Below are positions 28,141 to 37,783 of a DNA stretch of 57,839 bases, piece after piece. The notes below the pieces were generated by a model, which saw only the letters and a list, made by a program, of their open reading frames with translations, was not told the origin of the DNA and did no database searches. Position 1 is the first letter of the stretch; every line of letters begins with the position of its first letter. Origin of the DNA: Hydrogenothermaceae bacterium (GTDB lineage: Bacteria > Aquificota > Aquificia > Aquificales > Hydrogenothermaceae); contig WFXI01000320.1 in assembly GCA_015490675.1 (NCBI GenBank), positions 89,640-147,478 of the forward strand, written 5' to 3'. Both the position numbers and the translations under genes were made by a program.

Positions 28141-28213
28141 CCACCTTTCCCATCCTTTTTAAAATCTAAAAGTTATTCTTTTAAATTTTAAACACAGATA
28201 CAGGAGAACAAAA

Positions 28214-28447
28214 ATGGGACTAATGAAAGACCAGCTTGGAAGATACTTAGATGAACTTCAAAGACAAAAAGACTACTATGACTATTACCACGAGGAATAT
28301 CCAGAGAAACTTAAAGAAAAACTTGAAGAATGGAGAATGATAGATGATGAGCCACCACTACCACCAGAAGAAGAAGAATTTATAGTAAAAGACAAAAATT
28401 TAGAAGAAAAAGATGATGATGATTTGAAAAACAATGAAAGGAGGTAA
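28214..28447 (+). CDS. acidic hypothetical protein, 77 aa
   Basis: ORF with RBS CAGGAG. Confidence 0.55.
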   Translation: MGLMKDQLGRYLDELQRQKDYYDYYHEEYPEKLKEKLEEWRMIDDEPPLPPEEEEFIVKDKNLEEKDDDDLKNNERR

Positions 28448-28452
28448 AAACG

Positions 28453-29004
28453 ATGGGAGCATACTATCACGCAGTAATTGGAAAAAATAAAAAAAGATTG
28501 AAAAGACTATCTTCTTGGCAAGCAAATAACGGAGCAAAACTGTTAGAACACTCTTATTTAGACAATAACTATGTGAACACTGTTATGAACAAACTTTTAA
28601 ACAAGCCTCAGAAACTTGGCTGGCTTTGTGATTATCACAAGGGAGAAATTGACTGGAATAATGTTCCTGAAAATAAAAAATGGCAGCCAAAGGTATTAAA
28701 AGGGGACTGCTATGTAATAAATCACGATAAAAAAGAATACATAGACATTAAAAAGTATAGAGAACTTGCTTTAAAAGATAAAGCATTCCACAAAATTTTT
28801 GATGGTTTTGTTTACATAATTCACCCTGTTCCACTTTTAACAAACTCAGACAAAACTGCAATGGGAGGAGGAGATTACGGAGAGGATTATTTCCTTAGAG
28901 GACATTGGTATTTAGACACTATAGAGGTTAAAAATAAACTCCCTAAAAAAATTAAAGAAGAATATACAGATATAACAGAACAATCTCTCGTATTATACGA
29001 ATAA
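28453..29004 (+). CDS. hypothetical protein, 183 aa
   Basis: ORF with RBS AAGGAGG. Confidence 0.65.
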   Translation: MGAYYHAVIGKNKKRLKRLSSWQANNGAKLLEHSYLDNNYVNTVMNKLLNKPQKLGWLCDYHKGEIDWNNVPENKKWQPKVLKGDCYVINHDKKEYIDIKKYRELALKDKAFHKIFDGFVYIIHPVPLLTNSDKTAMGGGDYGEDYFLRGHWYLDTIEVKNKLPKKIKEEYTDITEQSLVLYE

Positions 29005-29026
29005 ACCACGAAAAGAGATAAGAAAG

Positions 29027-29367
29027 ATGAAGCTAGAAAAAAAGTTTTTGATAAAGAAGTTAAATGTCCTTCTTGCAATTATAAAACCCACATTCCCTTT
29101 TCTTTAGATAAACAAAATTGGTTTTGTGGAAAATGCATAGCAGATATTATCAGCAGAGATTACATAGTTGCAGATAAAACTTTTAATCCAAATGACTTTC
29201 CTGATGTTCTCTTTCCAAATTGGTACGACAAGGAATATTTTGAAGAAACATACGGAAAAAAACTTACAGATGAGCAGTGGCAAAAGCTGAAAGAAGAACT
29301 TGAATATTCTGAAATTATGGACAATGTGTCTGACATAGTCTACGAATTAATTCCAAATGAAATATAA
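29027..29367 (+). pseudogene. frame-disrupted zinc-ribbon protein; joins only via a -1 shift at A_AAA_AAG (possible programmed frameshift, mutation or sequencing error)
   Basis: ATG 29027 then AAGCTAGAAAAAAAG; -1 frame encodes VKCPSCNYKTHIPFSLDKQNWFCGKCIADIIS...NPNDFPDVLFPNWYDKEYFEETYGKKLTDEQW..., homologous to the next ORF; uncalled in the ORF track. Confidence 0.6.
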
Positions 29368-29377
29368 GGAGAGAAAA

Positions 29378-29602
29378 ATGAATAAAAAAGAATTTAACCC
29401 TAACAATTATCCAAACATATTCTTTGCTAACTGGTTTGAAAAAGAACATTTTGAATGGTTTTTAGGAAAAGAACTAACAAATGATGAATTTCAAGAAATC
29501 AAAAAACAAATGGAAGATGACCTTATTATCGCAGACAAAGTTTCTGAAATAGTTCAAGACTATATTGAAAGCTATTATAAAAACACTTTAGGAGGTAAAT
29601 AA
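29378..29602 (+). CDS. hypothetical protein, paralogous to the C-terminal half of the preceding disrupted ORF
   Basis: NPNNYPNIFFANWFEKEHFEWFLGKELTNDEFQ; ATG 29378 follows AAGGAGAG. Confidence 0.65.
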   Translation: MNKKEFNPNNYPNIFFANWFEKEHFEWFLGKELTNDEFQEIKKQMEDDLIIADKVSEIVQDYIESYYKNTLGGK

Positions 29603-29603
29603 T

Positions 29604-30143
29604 ATGCTCGTGACAACTTCAAAAGAAAAATTTTACTCTCTTAGAGAGTTTATTGACTACATAAAAAATGATGAAAGATTTGAAAATGCTTTAAGAAGTT
29701 TTGTTTTAGAGTTTAAAAAAGGTTTGAAAGAAGGACTTGACTTAATTGGAAGAATTGAACTAAATGCAAAAAACATTGATGAGCTTAAACAAGAGATGAG
29801 AGAAAAAAGAATAAGTTTTATTAACTTATCTACTGATGAAATGATTTACTACGCAGAGTTTATATGCGACAAGGCTAATGTAGTATGTGAGGTTAAAGTT
29901 GATGATGAAGGAGATTTAATTTACAAAGAAGTCTATCTTGACTTCAATCCAAAAGTTTTCAAAAATGTAGCATTTCTGTATTTTTTAGAAAGAGGTAACA
30001 AACCTGAACTTACGGAAGAAGAATGGCAAAAATTTAAAGAAAGATATGAATCAGAAGAATTACCAGAAGAACTATGGAAACGTATCAATGATTTTGAGTA
30101 TGAAATTAAAGAAAAAGTAAAAGAAAAGGAGAAAGTGTTATAA
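29604..30143 (+). CDS. hypothetical protein, 179 aa, paralog of 48009..48566
   Basis: YLDFNPKVFKNVAFLYF...EEWQKFKERYESEELPEELWKRI. Confidence 0.65.
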   Translation: MLVTTSKEKFYSLREFIDYIKNDERFENALRSFVLEFKKGLKEGLDLIGRIELNAKNIDELKQEMREKRISFINLSTDEMIYYAEFICDKANVVCEVKVDDEGDLIYKEVYLDFNPKVFKNVAFLYFLERGNKPELTEEEWQKFKERYESEELPEELWKRINDFEYEIKEKVKEKEKVL

Positions 30144-30324
30144 AAGCAAAATACAAAACTTTTACGACATATTGAAAGAAAAAGGATATACAGTAATCCC
30201 ATTAGACCTTGAGATTGATCACTTTATTTATTTTTAAAAAAGGTAAGAGCAATGAAATTATATAGAATACCTATTAAAACAGCTAAATCTATAATCAAAA
30301 AAATAAAAAGGGAGGTTAACAACT

Positions 30325-30879
30325 ATGCCTAACTATGTAGATGTAGTAATTACGTTAAAATCAAAAAATAAAAAAATAATTAAAAAGTTTATAGAAAAGT
30401 TTAAGAAAGAAGGATTTGAAGGATTTATCCCAATTCCAAGAAATTTAAAAGATGTGAACGAACAAGTGGATTTTACATATAAACACTGGGGAACAAAAGG
30501 AATAGAACCTCAAACACTTAACACAGGAGATAACTATATTGTATTTATCTCACATTGGAGTCCTCCCTATGAATTTTTGCTAAATGTTTCTAAGGACTAT
30601 CCTGAAATTGAATTTACTCTTGAATGGATTGATGATGGAGAAATAGAACTTCATAAACACACTATCAAAAATGGAAAAGAAATAAATTATAAAAAATATT
30701 TACATTTAATATCTGACGATATTGACCTTTATGAAGATGAAATTGAATATTTTATGGAAAAAATTGAGAAAGTTTTAAAGGAAACAGATGAGGCAATTAT
30801 TGATGATGAACACATAAAAGGAAAAGAAAAAATACTAAAAAAAGTAAAAAACTTAACAAAAACAAGTTATGTAAAATAA
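30325..30879 (+). CDS. YubB-like ferredoxin-fold domain protein
   Basis: FTYKHWGTKGIEP...FISHWSPPYEFLLNVSKDYPEIEFTLEWIDDG. Confidence 0.55.
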   Translation: MPNYVDVVITLKSKNKKIIKKFIEKFKKEGFEGFIPIPRNLKDVNEQVDFTYKHWGTKGIEPQTLNTGDNYIVFISHWSPPYEFLLNVSKDYPEIEFTLEWIDDGEIELHKHTIKNGKEINYKKYLHLISDDIDLYEDEIEYFMEKIEKVLKETDEAIIDDEHIKGKEKILKKVKNLTKTSYVK

Positions 30880-31029
30880 GAAAATTAATTTGAAAATTGA
30901 TATTAAAAGAAAAAGGCTGTTTCTGGCTTTTAATCCTTGAAAACTTATCTTCCAACTACTAGTAAATTTGAATTTAAAAGGTTTCCCCATATTCTTTAAA
31001 ATCCAAAAGTTATGAATTTAAATTTTTAA

Positions 31030-31635
31030 ATGGAGAAAAAGATGAAAGAACTTTTAAAAAAATATCCTGGATATTTTATGAGCTATCAAAAAAGTGAAAA
31101 ATCTCCTATCTATGCTTATTTTAGATTTCCCGAAAAAAATGAAAGATTTGCAGTCACACTAACTGTTAAATCTCCTGAAATTGTAAAAAAAGCAATTGAA
31201 GACAAAGTAATAGAAAAACCTCAAATCCTTAAACTAAAGAAAATTGAGCAAAAGTTTAACAATAAAAACCTTTCTTACTACTATCTATATAATGAAAATA
31301 ACAACAAAGAAGATCTTAAAGAAACTGCATCAGAAATTAAAAAAATAATAGAAAAATATCCAGATTACATTAAACCAGTTCCTTCTTTATTTAAAAATAC
31401 AGAAATAGATTATGAGAAACTTCCACTTGATAAACAGCTAATAGAAAATATTAAAAAATTTAAAAACAAGCTTTACAGATTTTATTTGAACATAATGCTT
31501 GAAGAAAATAAATCTTTAATAATAGATGACACATCTGCCTACATAAGAAATCTTCTTGAAGAAAAACCAAAAGAAATGAAAAATATATTAGAAAAAAATA
31601 ATAAATTTTACAAAATAGAAAAAATACATAAATAA
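31030..31635 (+). CDS. hypothetical protein, 201 aa
   Basis: ORF with upstream leader element; start could be the internal ATG at 31042. Confidence 0.6.
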   Translation: MEKKMKELLKKYPGYFMSYQKSEKSPIYAYFRFPEKNERFAVTLTVKSPEIVKKAIEDKVIEKPQILKLKKIEQKFNNKNLSYYYLYNENNNKEDLKETASEIKKIIEKYPDYIKPVPSLFKNTEIDYEKLPLDKQLIENIKKFKNKLYRFYLNIMLEENKSLIIDDTSAYIRNLLEEKPKEMKNILEKNNKFYKIEKIHK

Positions 31636-31662
31636 TCAGAACTTCAATTAAAGGAGAAAAAA

Positions 31663-32034
31663 ATGGGATACTACTCTACTTTAAATTTTGAAGGAAAAGC
31701 AGAAAAAATCAATGAAAAAGCACTTGAAAATCTAAACAAAATGCTTGAAAAAAGCAAGTTTGAAGGATTTGAAGGTGCAGAAGTTTCCTTTGATGAAAAC
31801 GGCTACATTAATATAGAAATGGCAGATTATACAAATAAATTTCAAGACGATGAACAATTTGTAAACGAACTTGCAAAAATAATAGAAAAAGGGCATATAA
31901 TAATCCATTTCATAGGAGAAGATGGAATAACTTGGGGGTATTTAATAAAAGATAGAAAAGTCAAACAAGGAAGTTTTGTTCTTGTACCTTACGATTTACA
32001 AAAAAAAGTAGAAAAAATAATATTACAAGAATAG
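31663..32034 (+). CDS. hypothetical protein of the 'MGYYS/T' small-protein type
   Basis: MGYYSTLNFEG...IIHFIGEDGITWGYLI; RBS AAAGGAG. Confidence 0.6.
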   Translation: MGYYSTLNFEGKAEKINEKALENLNKMLEKSKFEGFEGAEVSFDENGYINIEMADYTNKFQDDEQFVNELAKIIEKGHIIIHFIGEDGITWGYLIKDRKVKQGSFVLVPYDLQKKVEKIILQE

Positions 32035-32035
32035 A

Positions 32036-32326
32036 ATGAACAAAGTAGAAAAGATAAAATTTTTTAACCTTCCTGTTTCACACCTTGAGTTTTTAGGAAT
32101 CATTAAAGATAAAGTTGATAGAGAAAGAAGAAATAGACACATCTTAGTTTTTAAAACAAAAAATAAAATCTTAATTGACATTGACTATCAAACTTTTGAA
32201 AACAACACATTTTCTTTAAACATAGAAGTTCTTGATGAGAACTACCAAAACATAACCAAAATGGAAAATGAAATAGCAGAAAAAATAGAAAAAAATATAG
32301 AAAAATTTGAAAACCTATTCCAATAA
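32036..32326 (+). CDS. hypothetical protein, 96 aa
   Basis: ORF immediately after the preceding stop. Confidence 0.5.
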   Translation: MNKVEKIKFFNLPVSHLEFLGIIKDKVDRERRNRHILVFKTKNKILIDIDYQTFENNTFSLNIEVLDENYQNITKMENEIAEKIEKNIEKFENLFQ

Positions 32327-32368
32327 ATTTCTAAATAAAACTAAAAATAAAACTAAAGGAGAAACACA

Positions 32369-32791
32369 ATGAAAACAGTTGTTGAAAACTTTTTAAAAAA
32401 AGAAAAAAGTTTTTTAGAGGAAAAAGAAAACATAAGAAAAGAACTTCTGTCTCAGTTTTTAAAAGAGTTTCTAAATAAAAATGGATTTAATCTAAAAGAA
32501 ATAACTATTAAAGAGTTCAAATTTGAAGAAGAAAGTGCATGGAATGAAATAACTGATGATGGAATTTATACACAAAAAATAGAAATAAAAGGAGTTATAT
32601 ATGATGAAGAAGGAGAATGTGACATCAGCATACAGCACACATACTTCCATTCATCTTATTACAATGGCTCAGGAGAAACAAGCGAAGATACAACTATTAA
32701 CTGTGATGACTCTAAATACGAAGAATTTATAAAAGAAGAATTTCCGGAAATAATTAATCTCATAGAATCTGCTTATTACCTAAAAACTTGA
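32369..32791 (+). CDS. hypothetical protein, 140 aa
   Basis: ORF with RBS AAAGGAG. Confidence 0.6.
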   Translation: MKTVVENFLKKEKSFLEEKENIRKELLSQFLKEFLNKNGFNLKEITIKEFKFEEESAWNEITDDGIYTQKIEIKGVIYDEEGECDISIQHTYFHSSYYNGSGETSEDTTINCDDSKYEEFIKEEFPEIINLIESAYYLKT

Positions 32792-32809
32792 TTATAAATT
32801 TATAATCAA
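32788..32809. repeat. dispersed palindrome, copy 4
   Basis: TTGATTATAAATTTATAATCAA directly abutting the SD AAGGAG of the next gene. Confidence 0.88.
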
Positions 32810-32821
32810 AAGGAGACTATA

Positions 32822-33226
32822 ATGAACTATGAACTTGGCTACTATGAAGAAAAAATTAAAAGAGAAACAGGCCTCTTTGTTGATGGATACTATATTTGGA
32901 AAAAAACAGTAAATCCAATAACTCAAATCCAGATTAAAAGAAAACATGAAGGTCCCTATCTGATACAAAAAGGTCTTGCACTTTTTCCTGAAAGCAAAGT
33001 TAACTACACAATATCAAAAGAAGCCTTTATTAAAAGAGAAATAAAGACTTTAGAAAGAAAAGAAATAAATCAACTAAATCTTATAAGCTTCTATTTCAAA
33101 GAAATTGACGGATTTATTTCAATGCCAAGAGAAATTCTTGAAAAAGTTCCTTTAGAAAAACTAAAAAAAGAAATTGAAAATCTCTTGAAGACATTAAAAA
33201 AGGAGGAAAAACTTTGGATAAAATAA
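32822..33226 (+). CDS. hypothetical protein, 134 aa
   Basis: ORF with RBS AAGGAG. Confidence 0.6.
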   Translation: MNYELGYYEEKIKRETGLFVDGYYIWKKTVNPITQIQIKRKHEGPYLIQKGLALFPESKVNYTISKEAFIKREIKTLERKEINQLNLISFYFKEIDGFISMPREILEKVPLEKLKKEIENLLKTLKKEEKLWIK

Positions 33227-33393
33227 TTAGAAACTAGATATGCCTCTAAGGATAAATAAAAAAATTTTATGATATGATATTTCTAATTCTAATCAAAGAT
33301 ATTTTTATAAAAGAAAGCTAAAGAAAATATCAATTAGATAGAAAATTAATCTATAAACTATAATAAAAAACTACAAGAGTTAAAAATAAAAAA

Positions 33394-33933
33394 ATGATTA
33401 AAAAATTAAATGAAAAATTAAAAAACTGCCAGCTTTGCAATTTATGTGAAAACAGAAACCAAGTCGTCTTTGGACATGGAAATTTAAAAGCAAAAATAGT
33501 TTTTATAGGAGAAGCTCCTGGAAGGGAAGAAGATGAAAAAGGAATTCCATTTGTTGGAAGATCGGGAAAACTTCTTACAGATGCAATAGAAAGTGCAGGA
33601 TTCAAAAGAGAAGATTTTTACATAACAAATATAAACAAATGCAGACCTCCTGATAATAGAACTCCTAAAAAAGATGAAATTGAAAAATGCCTTGTTTTTT
33701 TAAAGGAAGAAATAAACATAATAAACCCTGAAATTATCTGCCTTGTGGGAGCAACGCCTGCAAAGGCATTCTTAGGAAATAAAATAAAGATGAATGAAAT
33801 AAGAGGAAAAATAATAGAAAAAGGAAGCAAGAAATTCTATGTGGTCTTCCACCCAGCTTATGTTTTAAGAGGAATGAAAACAAGAAAATCTATATTTTAT
33901 GAAGACATTAACAACTTATTAAATTATATTTAA
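33394..33933 (+). CDS. family 4-like (Fe-S) uracil-DNA glycosylase
   Basis: CQLCNLCENR, FIGEAPGREEDEKGIPFVGRSGKLL, NINKCRPPDNRTP, VFHPAYVLR. Confidence 0.93.
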   Translation: MIKKLNEKLKNCQLCNLCENRNQVVFGHGNLKAKIVFIGEAPGREEDEKGIPFVGRSGKLLTDAIESAGFKREDFYITNINKCRPPDNRTPKKDEIEKCLVFLKEEINIINPEIICLVGATPAKAFLGNKIKMNEIRGKIIEKGSKKFYVVFHPAYVLRGMKTRKSIFYEDINNLLNYI

Positions 33934-33980
33934 TATATATAATAGACATTTGATAAAATAGACATCTAAAGGATAAAAAC

Positions 33981-34745
33981 ATGATTAAAATTTTTATAAA
34001 AAATAAAAAAGAAATAGGAATAGTAGAAGAACCTGAAAAACAAGAACAGAAATATCCTACAATTAATCTAGCAACATTCCCCAAAAAAGGAATAATACAG
34101 GTAGTTGGAGACAGTGGCAGTGGAAGAACAACATTCTCTAATGCTTTAATTCATTACTTAGCAACAAAAGAGACATTCAAAAACAGTATTGAAAACATAA
34201 CAATACTAACAGGATTTTCAGGGGGATCTGAATACTTCTTAAGACATGCTCCTGTTAATCACTTGATAAGATATCTACCAATAGATTATCCTGAACTAAT
34301 AGAAAGATTGAAAAAAAACAAAGATATAAACCCTAAAGAAATATCAGAAATGTTTCACGATCTTAAGTTAAAGTATAAGTCACTTTTTCTTAAAAAACCT
34401 ATACACATATTTCAAGTACTTGAGTTTTTAGACTCCAGCCTATATAAAAAGCTACTAAAAAATTTTCTTTTATACTTTTCTACAAAAGAAAATAGCATAA
34501 TAGCAATTGACCACATTGTAATAAATAAAACAGTAGATAAAACAGACCAAGAGGTAATTAATGCCATAAAACGAGCATCTGAAAATAACCTTGTAATAAT
34601 AAATATGCATGAACCTATTGAAACATTAGCATTCAAAGAAAATAATATATTCATAGATCCTAAACATGATAACGGTTTTATTAAAGAATACTTAAGTAAC
34701 CAATTAAACGAAAACAATATTATAGTCTTCCTAAAACAATCATAA
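33981..34745 (+). CDS. RecA/KaiC-like P-loop protein with GxxxxGRT Walker A variant
   Basis: GIIQVVGDSGSGRTTFSNALIHYL; NSIIAIDHIV. Confidence 0.5.
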   Translation: MIKIFIKNKKEIGIVEEPEKQEQKYPTINLATFPKKGIIQVVGDSGSGRTTFSNALIHYLATKETFKNSIENITILTGFSGGSEYFLRHAPVNHLIRYLPIDYPELIERLKKNKDINPKEISEMFHDLKLKYKSLFLKKPIHIFQVLEFLDSSLYKKLLKNFLLYFSTKENSIIAIDHIVINKTVDKTDQEVINAIKRASENNLVIINMHEPIETLAFKENNIFIDPKHDNGFIKEYLSNQLNENNIIVFLKQS

Positions 34746-34802
34746 TATTACTAAATATAATGATATAAAAAACATATAAAAAAATATAAAAGGAGAAATA
34801 CT

Positions 34803-35285
34803 ATGAAAAAAGAATATCCAACTGTAGATGGATTACAGGCAGTCTTAAAAGTCCTTAAAAGTTTAGACTTTACTCCTACCTACATCCAACAAGAGCTAAT
34901 AAGAGCAGAACTACAAAAATATAGACTTGAAATTTTAAAAGAAACATTTGGAATTGACAAAGACCCTGTTCCTGCTGCTGCCGTTGAAACATCTTCGCCT
35001 GAAGGTGAAAAAGGAATTTTTATATTATTTGTTAACCCTCTTGATTTCGTAGAACTAGTTGAAAAAGATGGAACCCCTACACCAAAGGAAAAGCTCTCAG
35101 ACCTTGCATTTCTTGCTTTGATTGGTCTTTACATAAGCAAAGATAACCCCGAAAAAATTGAAATAGGAATGGCTCCAGTAGAAATCTTGTTAAAACTAAA
35201 AGAACCACCTAAAAAAGAAGATGAAAAAGTAATTATAGAAGAAAAATTCACAGGAGAAAAAAAAGATAATAACCTTCTTAATTAA
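34803..35285 (+). CDS. hypothetical protein, 160 aa
   Basis: ORF with RBS AAAGGAG. Confidence 0.6.
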   Translation: MKKEYPTVDGLQAVLKVLKSLDFTPTYIQQELIRAELQKYRLEILKETFGIDKDPVPAAAVETSSPEGEKGIFILFVNPLDFVELVEKDGTPTPKEKLSDLAFLALIGLYISKDNPEKIEIGMAPVEILLKLKEPPKKEDEKVIIEEKFTGEKKDNNLLN

Positions 35286-35328
35286 ATATAAAAGTTTTTT
35301 AATTAAAACTTAGATTAATGGAGAAAAA

Positions 35329-35823
35329 ATGAAGGCTCTAGAAAAATTTGAAACAATTGCTTATTATCCAGAATACACTTACTACATATATAGAGAAGGA
35401 AGACAACCGTGTGCAACAGTAGAAGTACAAGTATTAAAAATACACAAAAAATATATAGTTATAGCTACAGATCTCTTGTCTGTTAAAGCTAAAAAATTAA
35501 ATTGTAGACAATCAATAACAAACTCTTATGAATATTTTATTAAAGACTTTTTTAACAAAATGAAAAAAGAAAATCCTACAATAAAATTAAAAGACTTTGT
35601 CTGGATAGAACATTACTATGAAAGAGGAGATAAAACAGACAGCCTACCTGAAAGTTACGATCTTGTAATACCTGTAAATATAGAAATAGATGAAAAAGGA
35701 TTTATAGAAAAATGCAAACCATCCTGGAAAAGACTTTTAATGGATGATATGAATCCTGAAAAAAGAAAAGGATTGAGCATTAGTCAATTAATGGATAAAC
35801 TAGAAGAACTCAATATAATATAA
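35329..35823 (+). CDS. hypothetical protein, 164 aa
   Basis: ORF with RBS ATGGAG. Confidence 0.6.
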   Translation: MKALEKFETIAYYPEYTYYIYREGRQPCATVEVQVLKIHKKYIVIATDLLSVKAKKLNCRQSITNSYEYFIKDFFNKMKKENPTIKLKDFVWIEHYYERGDKTDSLPESYDLVIPVNIEIDEKGFIEKCKPSWKRLLMDDMNPEKRKGLSISQLMDKLEELNII

Positions 35824-35862
35824 AAGTTTTATAAGTAAATTTTTCCTTTAAAAGAATGGAAT

Positions 35863-36030
35863 ATGTGGGCACTAAGCATTAACATCTATAATTATCCAAA
35901 AGTCAAAGAAACCTTTAAAATAAAGGGAAATTTTTTCAGCCTTACAGGAATAGTTAATACTTTAGAAGCCATTTGCATTGGAAAAATTAAACAAGAGGTG
36001 GAAAATGAAAACAGTCAGACAATTAATTGA
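35863..36030 (+). CDS. small hypothetical protein, 55 aa (uncalled)
   Basis: MWALSINIYNYPKVKETFKIKGNFFSLTGIVNTLEAICIGKIKQEVENENSQTIN; overlaps next gene start. Confidence 0.4.
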   Translation: MWALSINIYNYPKVKETFKIKGNFFSLTGIVNTLEAICIGKIKQEVENENSQTIN

Positions 36031-37204
36031 AGAACTTTATCCAGACTACAAAGAAAAACTTGAAGAAATGTTTCCTAATATGTATAAATTTGCAAGACAA
36101 GTTGAAATAATCCCATGGGAAGAAACTTTCCAAAAAACAGATAAAAACCCAGAAATATTTCAGCAGATAGAATTTTTACAGATGCTGCTTGAAAACGGTA
36201 TGATTTCAGAAGAAGAATATAGAAAAAGCTTGAAATATATTCATCCTGGATATGCAAGTATAACAAAAGGTATTTCGTTTATAAAAGATAAAAAAGTTGC
36301 TTTTAGGGATAAAATACCACCAATTACTGCTATCCTACACGAACTTGGACACATTTACTTTAAGGAAGACGATTATGTATGGAACTCTGTCTACGGCGGA
36401 GGCGAAAGTTTACTCCATTTAACTTTAACCCAAAAAGCATCTTTTACAGAAAAAGACATAAAAAACCATATGAGATTTATGAGATTAATACTACTTGCAC
36501 CTATAAGTAAACTCAAAGAAATAGACCAACAACTTACAAAGTATATAAGACATCATATGGAATCAAAAAACCTAGGATCATTGTCTGTCAATAACAGTGT
36601 ACTTTCTTTAATACTGGCTGCTGGAACACTTCCTGGTGTAGAATTTGAAGAAGGTGAAGACCTTTTATATGAACATATTTATGATAAAAGAAAAATAGAC
36701 TTACTAATAAAAAAAGGAAAAATAGTAATAAAATCTTCATATTACAGACAAATGCTTATACAATTCCTATTAGAAATAATTGATGGATACCAATATCAAG
36801 ATCCTTTCTATCAAAACTATGGGAATGCATATTTTTACCATCTATCAGATATTGTAAAAACAACAACAAAAATATTAAACCCATCTATTCAAAATATTGA
36901 AGAATTTGAAAAAGAATTTGAATTACCCTTTATCGCTCACTATTTTACAGCTCTTGGAATAAACAAAAATGAAGCAATATCAAAGAAAGATAATCCCCTT
37001 GAGATTATAGAAAAATACATATTTACTCCATTTTCCAATCTACTTCCAGTAGATAGATATGAATTAATAATAGGCTCAAATAAGCTTATAATAATAAAAT
37101 CTGAAGTTACTGAGAGGTTAAAAGACTATTTAAATAAAAATCCAAATATTCAACTACCACAGATAATAAAAGACATACTTGAAGATAATAATATAAAAGT
37201 ATAA
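36005..37204 (+). CDS. HExxH zinc metallopeptidase-like protein
   Basis: ITAILHELGHIYFKEDDYVWNSVYGGGESL; ATG 36005 after AGAGGTGG preferred over TTG 35978. Confidence 0.6.
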   Translation: MKTVRQLIEELYPDYKEKLEEMFPNMYKFARQVEIIPWEETFQKTDKNPEIFQQIEFLQMLLENGMISEEEYRKSLKYIHPGYASITKGISFIKDKKVAFRDKIPPITAILHELGHIYFKEDDYVWNSVYGGGESLLHLTLTQKASFTEKDIKNHMRFMRLILLAPISKLKEIDQQLTKYIRHHMESKNLGSLSVNNSVLSLILAAGTLPGVEFEEGEDLLYEHIYDKRKIDLLIKKGKIVIKSSYYRQMLIQFLLEIIDGYQYQDPFYQNYGNAYFYHLSDIVKTTTKILNPSIQNIEEFEKEFELPFIAHYFTALGINKNEAISKKDNPLEIIEKYIFTPFSNLLPVDRYELIIGSNKLIIIKSEVTERLKDYLNKNPNIQLPQIIKDILEDNNIKV

Positions 37205-37242
37205 AAATATTTTAAATAAAAACTTTTAACAGAGGTTGAGGC

Positions 37243-37641
37243 ATGAGAATTATTCTTTTGATTTTAGGAATTTTAGCATTTTCTATTTCTTCATTTGCTT
37301 TAGAAATTAAAACTTTAATAATGACCAATCCAGAAAGTATTTCTGTCAAAAAAAATTCTTTTCTCGGAAAGTACTTAATAATAAAAAAACCTAAGTTTTT
37401 CAGAGACAAATACGATGATACATATATAATTCCTATAAAAAGTATAAAATGGATATATTATAAAAAGACGAAAAGATCATATGAAGACAATTATTACTAT
37501 GTAATATACCTTATCCTTAAGGAAAAACAATCATTTCCAATAGAAGCAGTAGGAATTGAAATAAAAGATAAAAAACTTTTTAGAGATTTTGAAAATGTAA
37601 AAAATTGGCTAAAAAAAACATTTGATATGGAAATTGAATAA
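37243..37641 (+). CDS. secreted or membrane-anchored hypothetical protein
   Basis: N-terminal signal-like MRIILLILGILAFSISSFA. Confidence 0.55.
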   Translation: MRIILLILGILAFSISSFALEIKTLIMTNPESISVKKNSFLGKYLIIKKPKFFRDKYDDTYIIPIKSIKWIYYKKTKRSYEDNYYYVIYLILKEKQSFPIEAVGIEIKDKKLFRDFENVKNWLKKTFDMEIE

Positions 37642-37783
37642 CTTTATTTGTATTTTTTTTATATTTAATTCTTAATACTAGATACTTTTTAGTTCTTCTC
37701 AAAATTAAATCTTTATCTGTATAATATCAAATGTAATTTACAAAAATAAAATAGATTTCAAAGATGAAAATCTCTTGAGGCAA

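Noticed and set aside
30144-30324. Short ORF fragments (e.g. SKIQNFYDILKEKGYTVIPLDLEIDHFIYF and a 26-aa ATG ORF at about 30252)
   Set aside because: Too short, without a convincing start/RBS for the first; could be remnants but not supportable as genes
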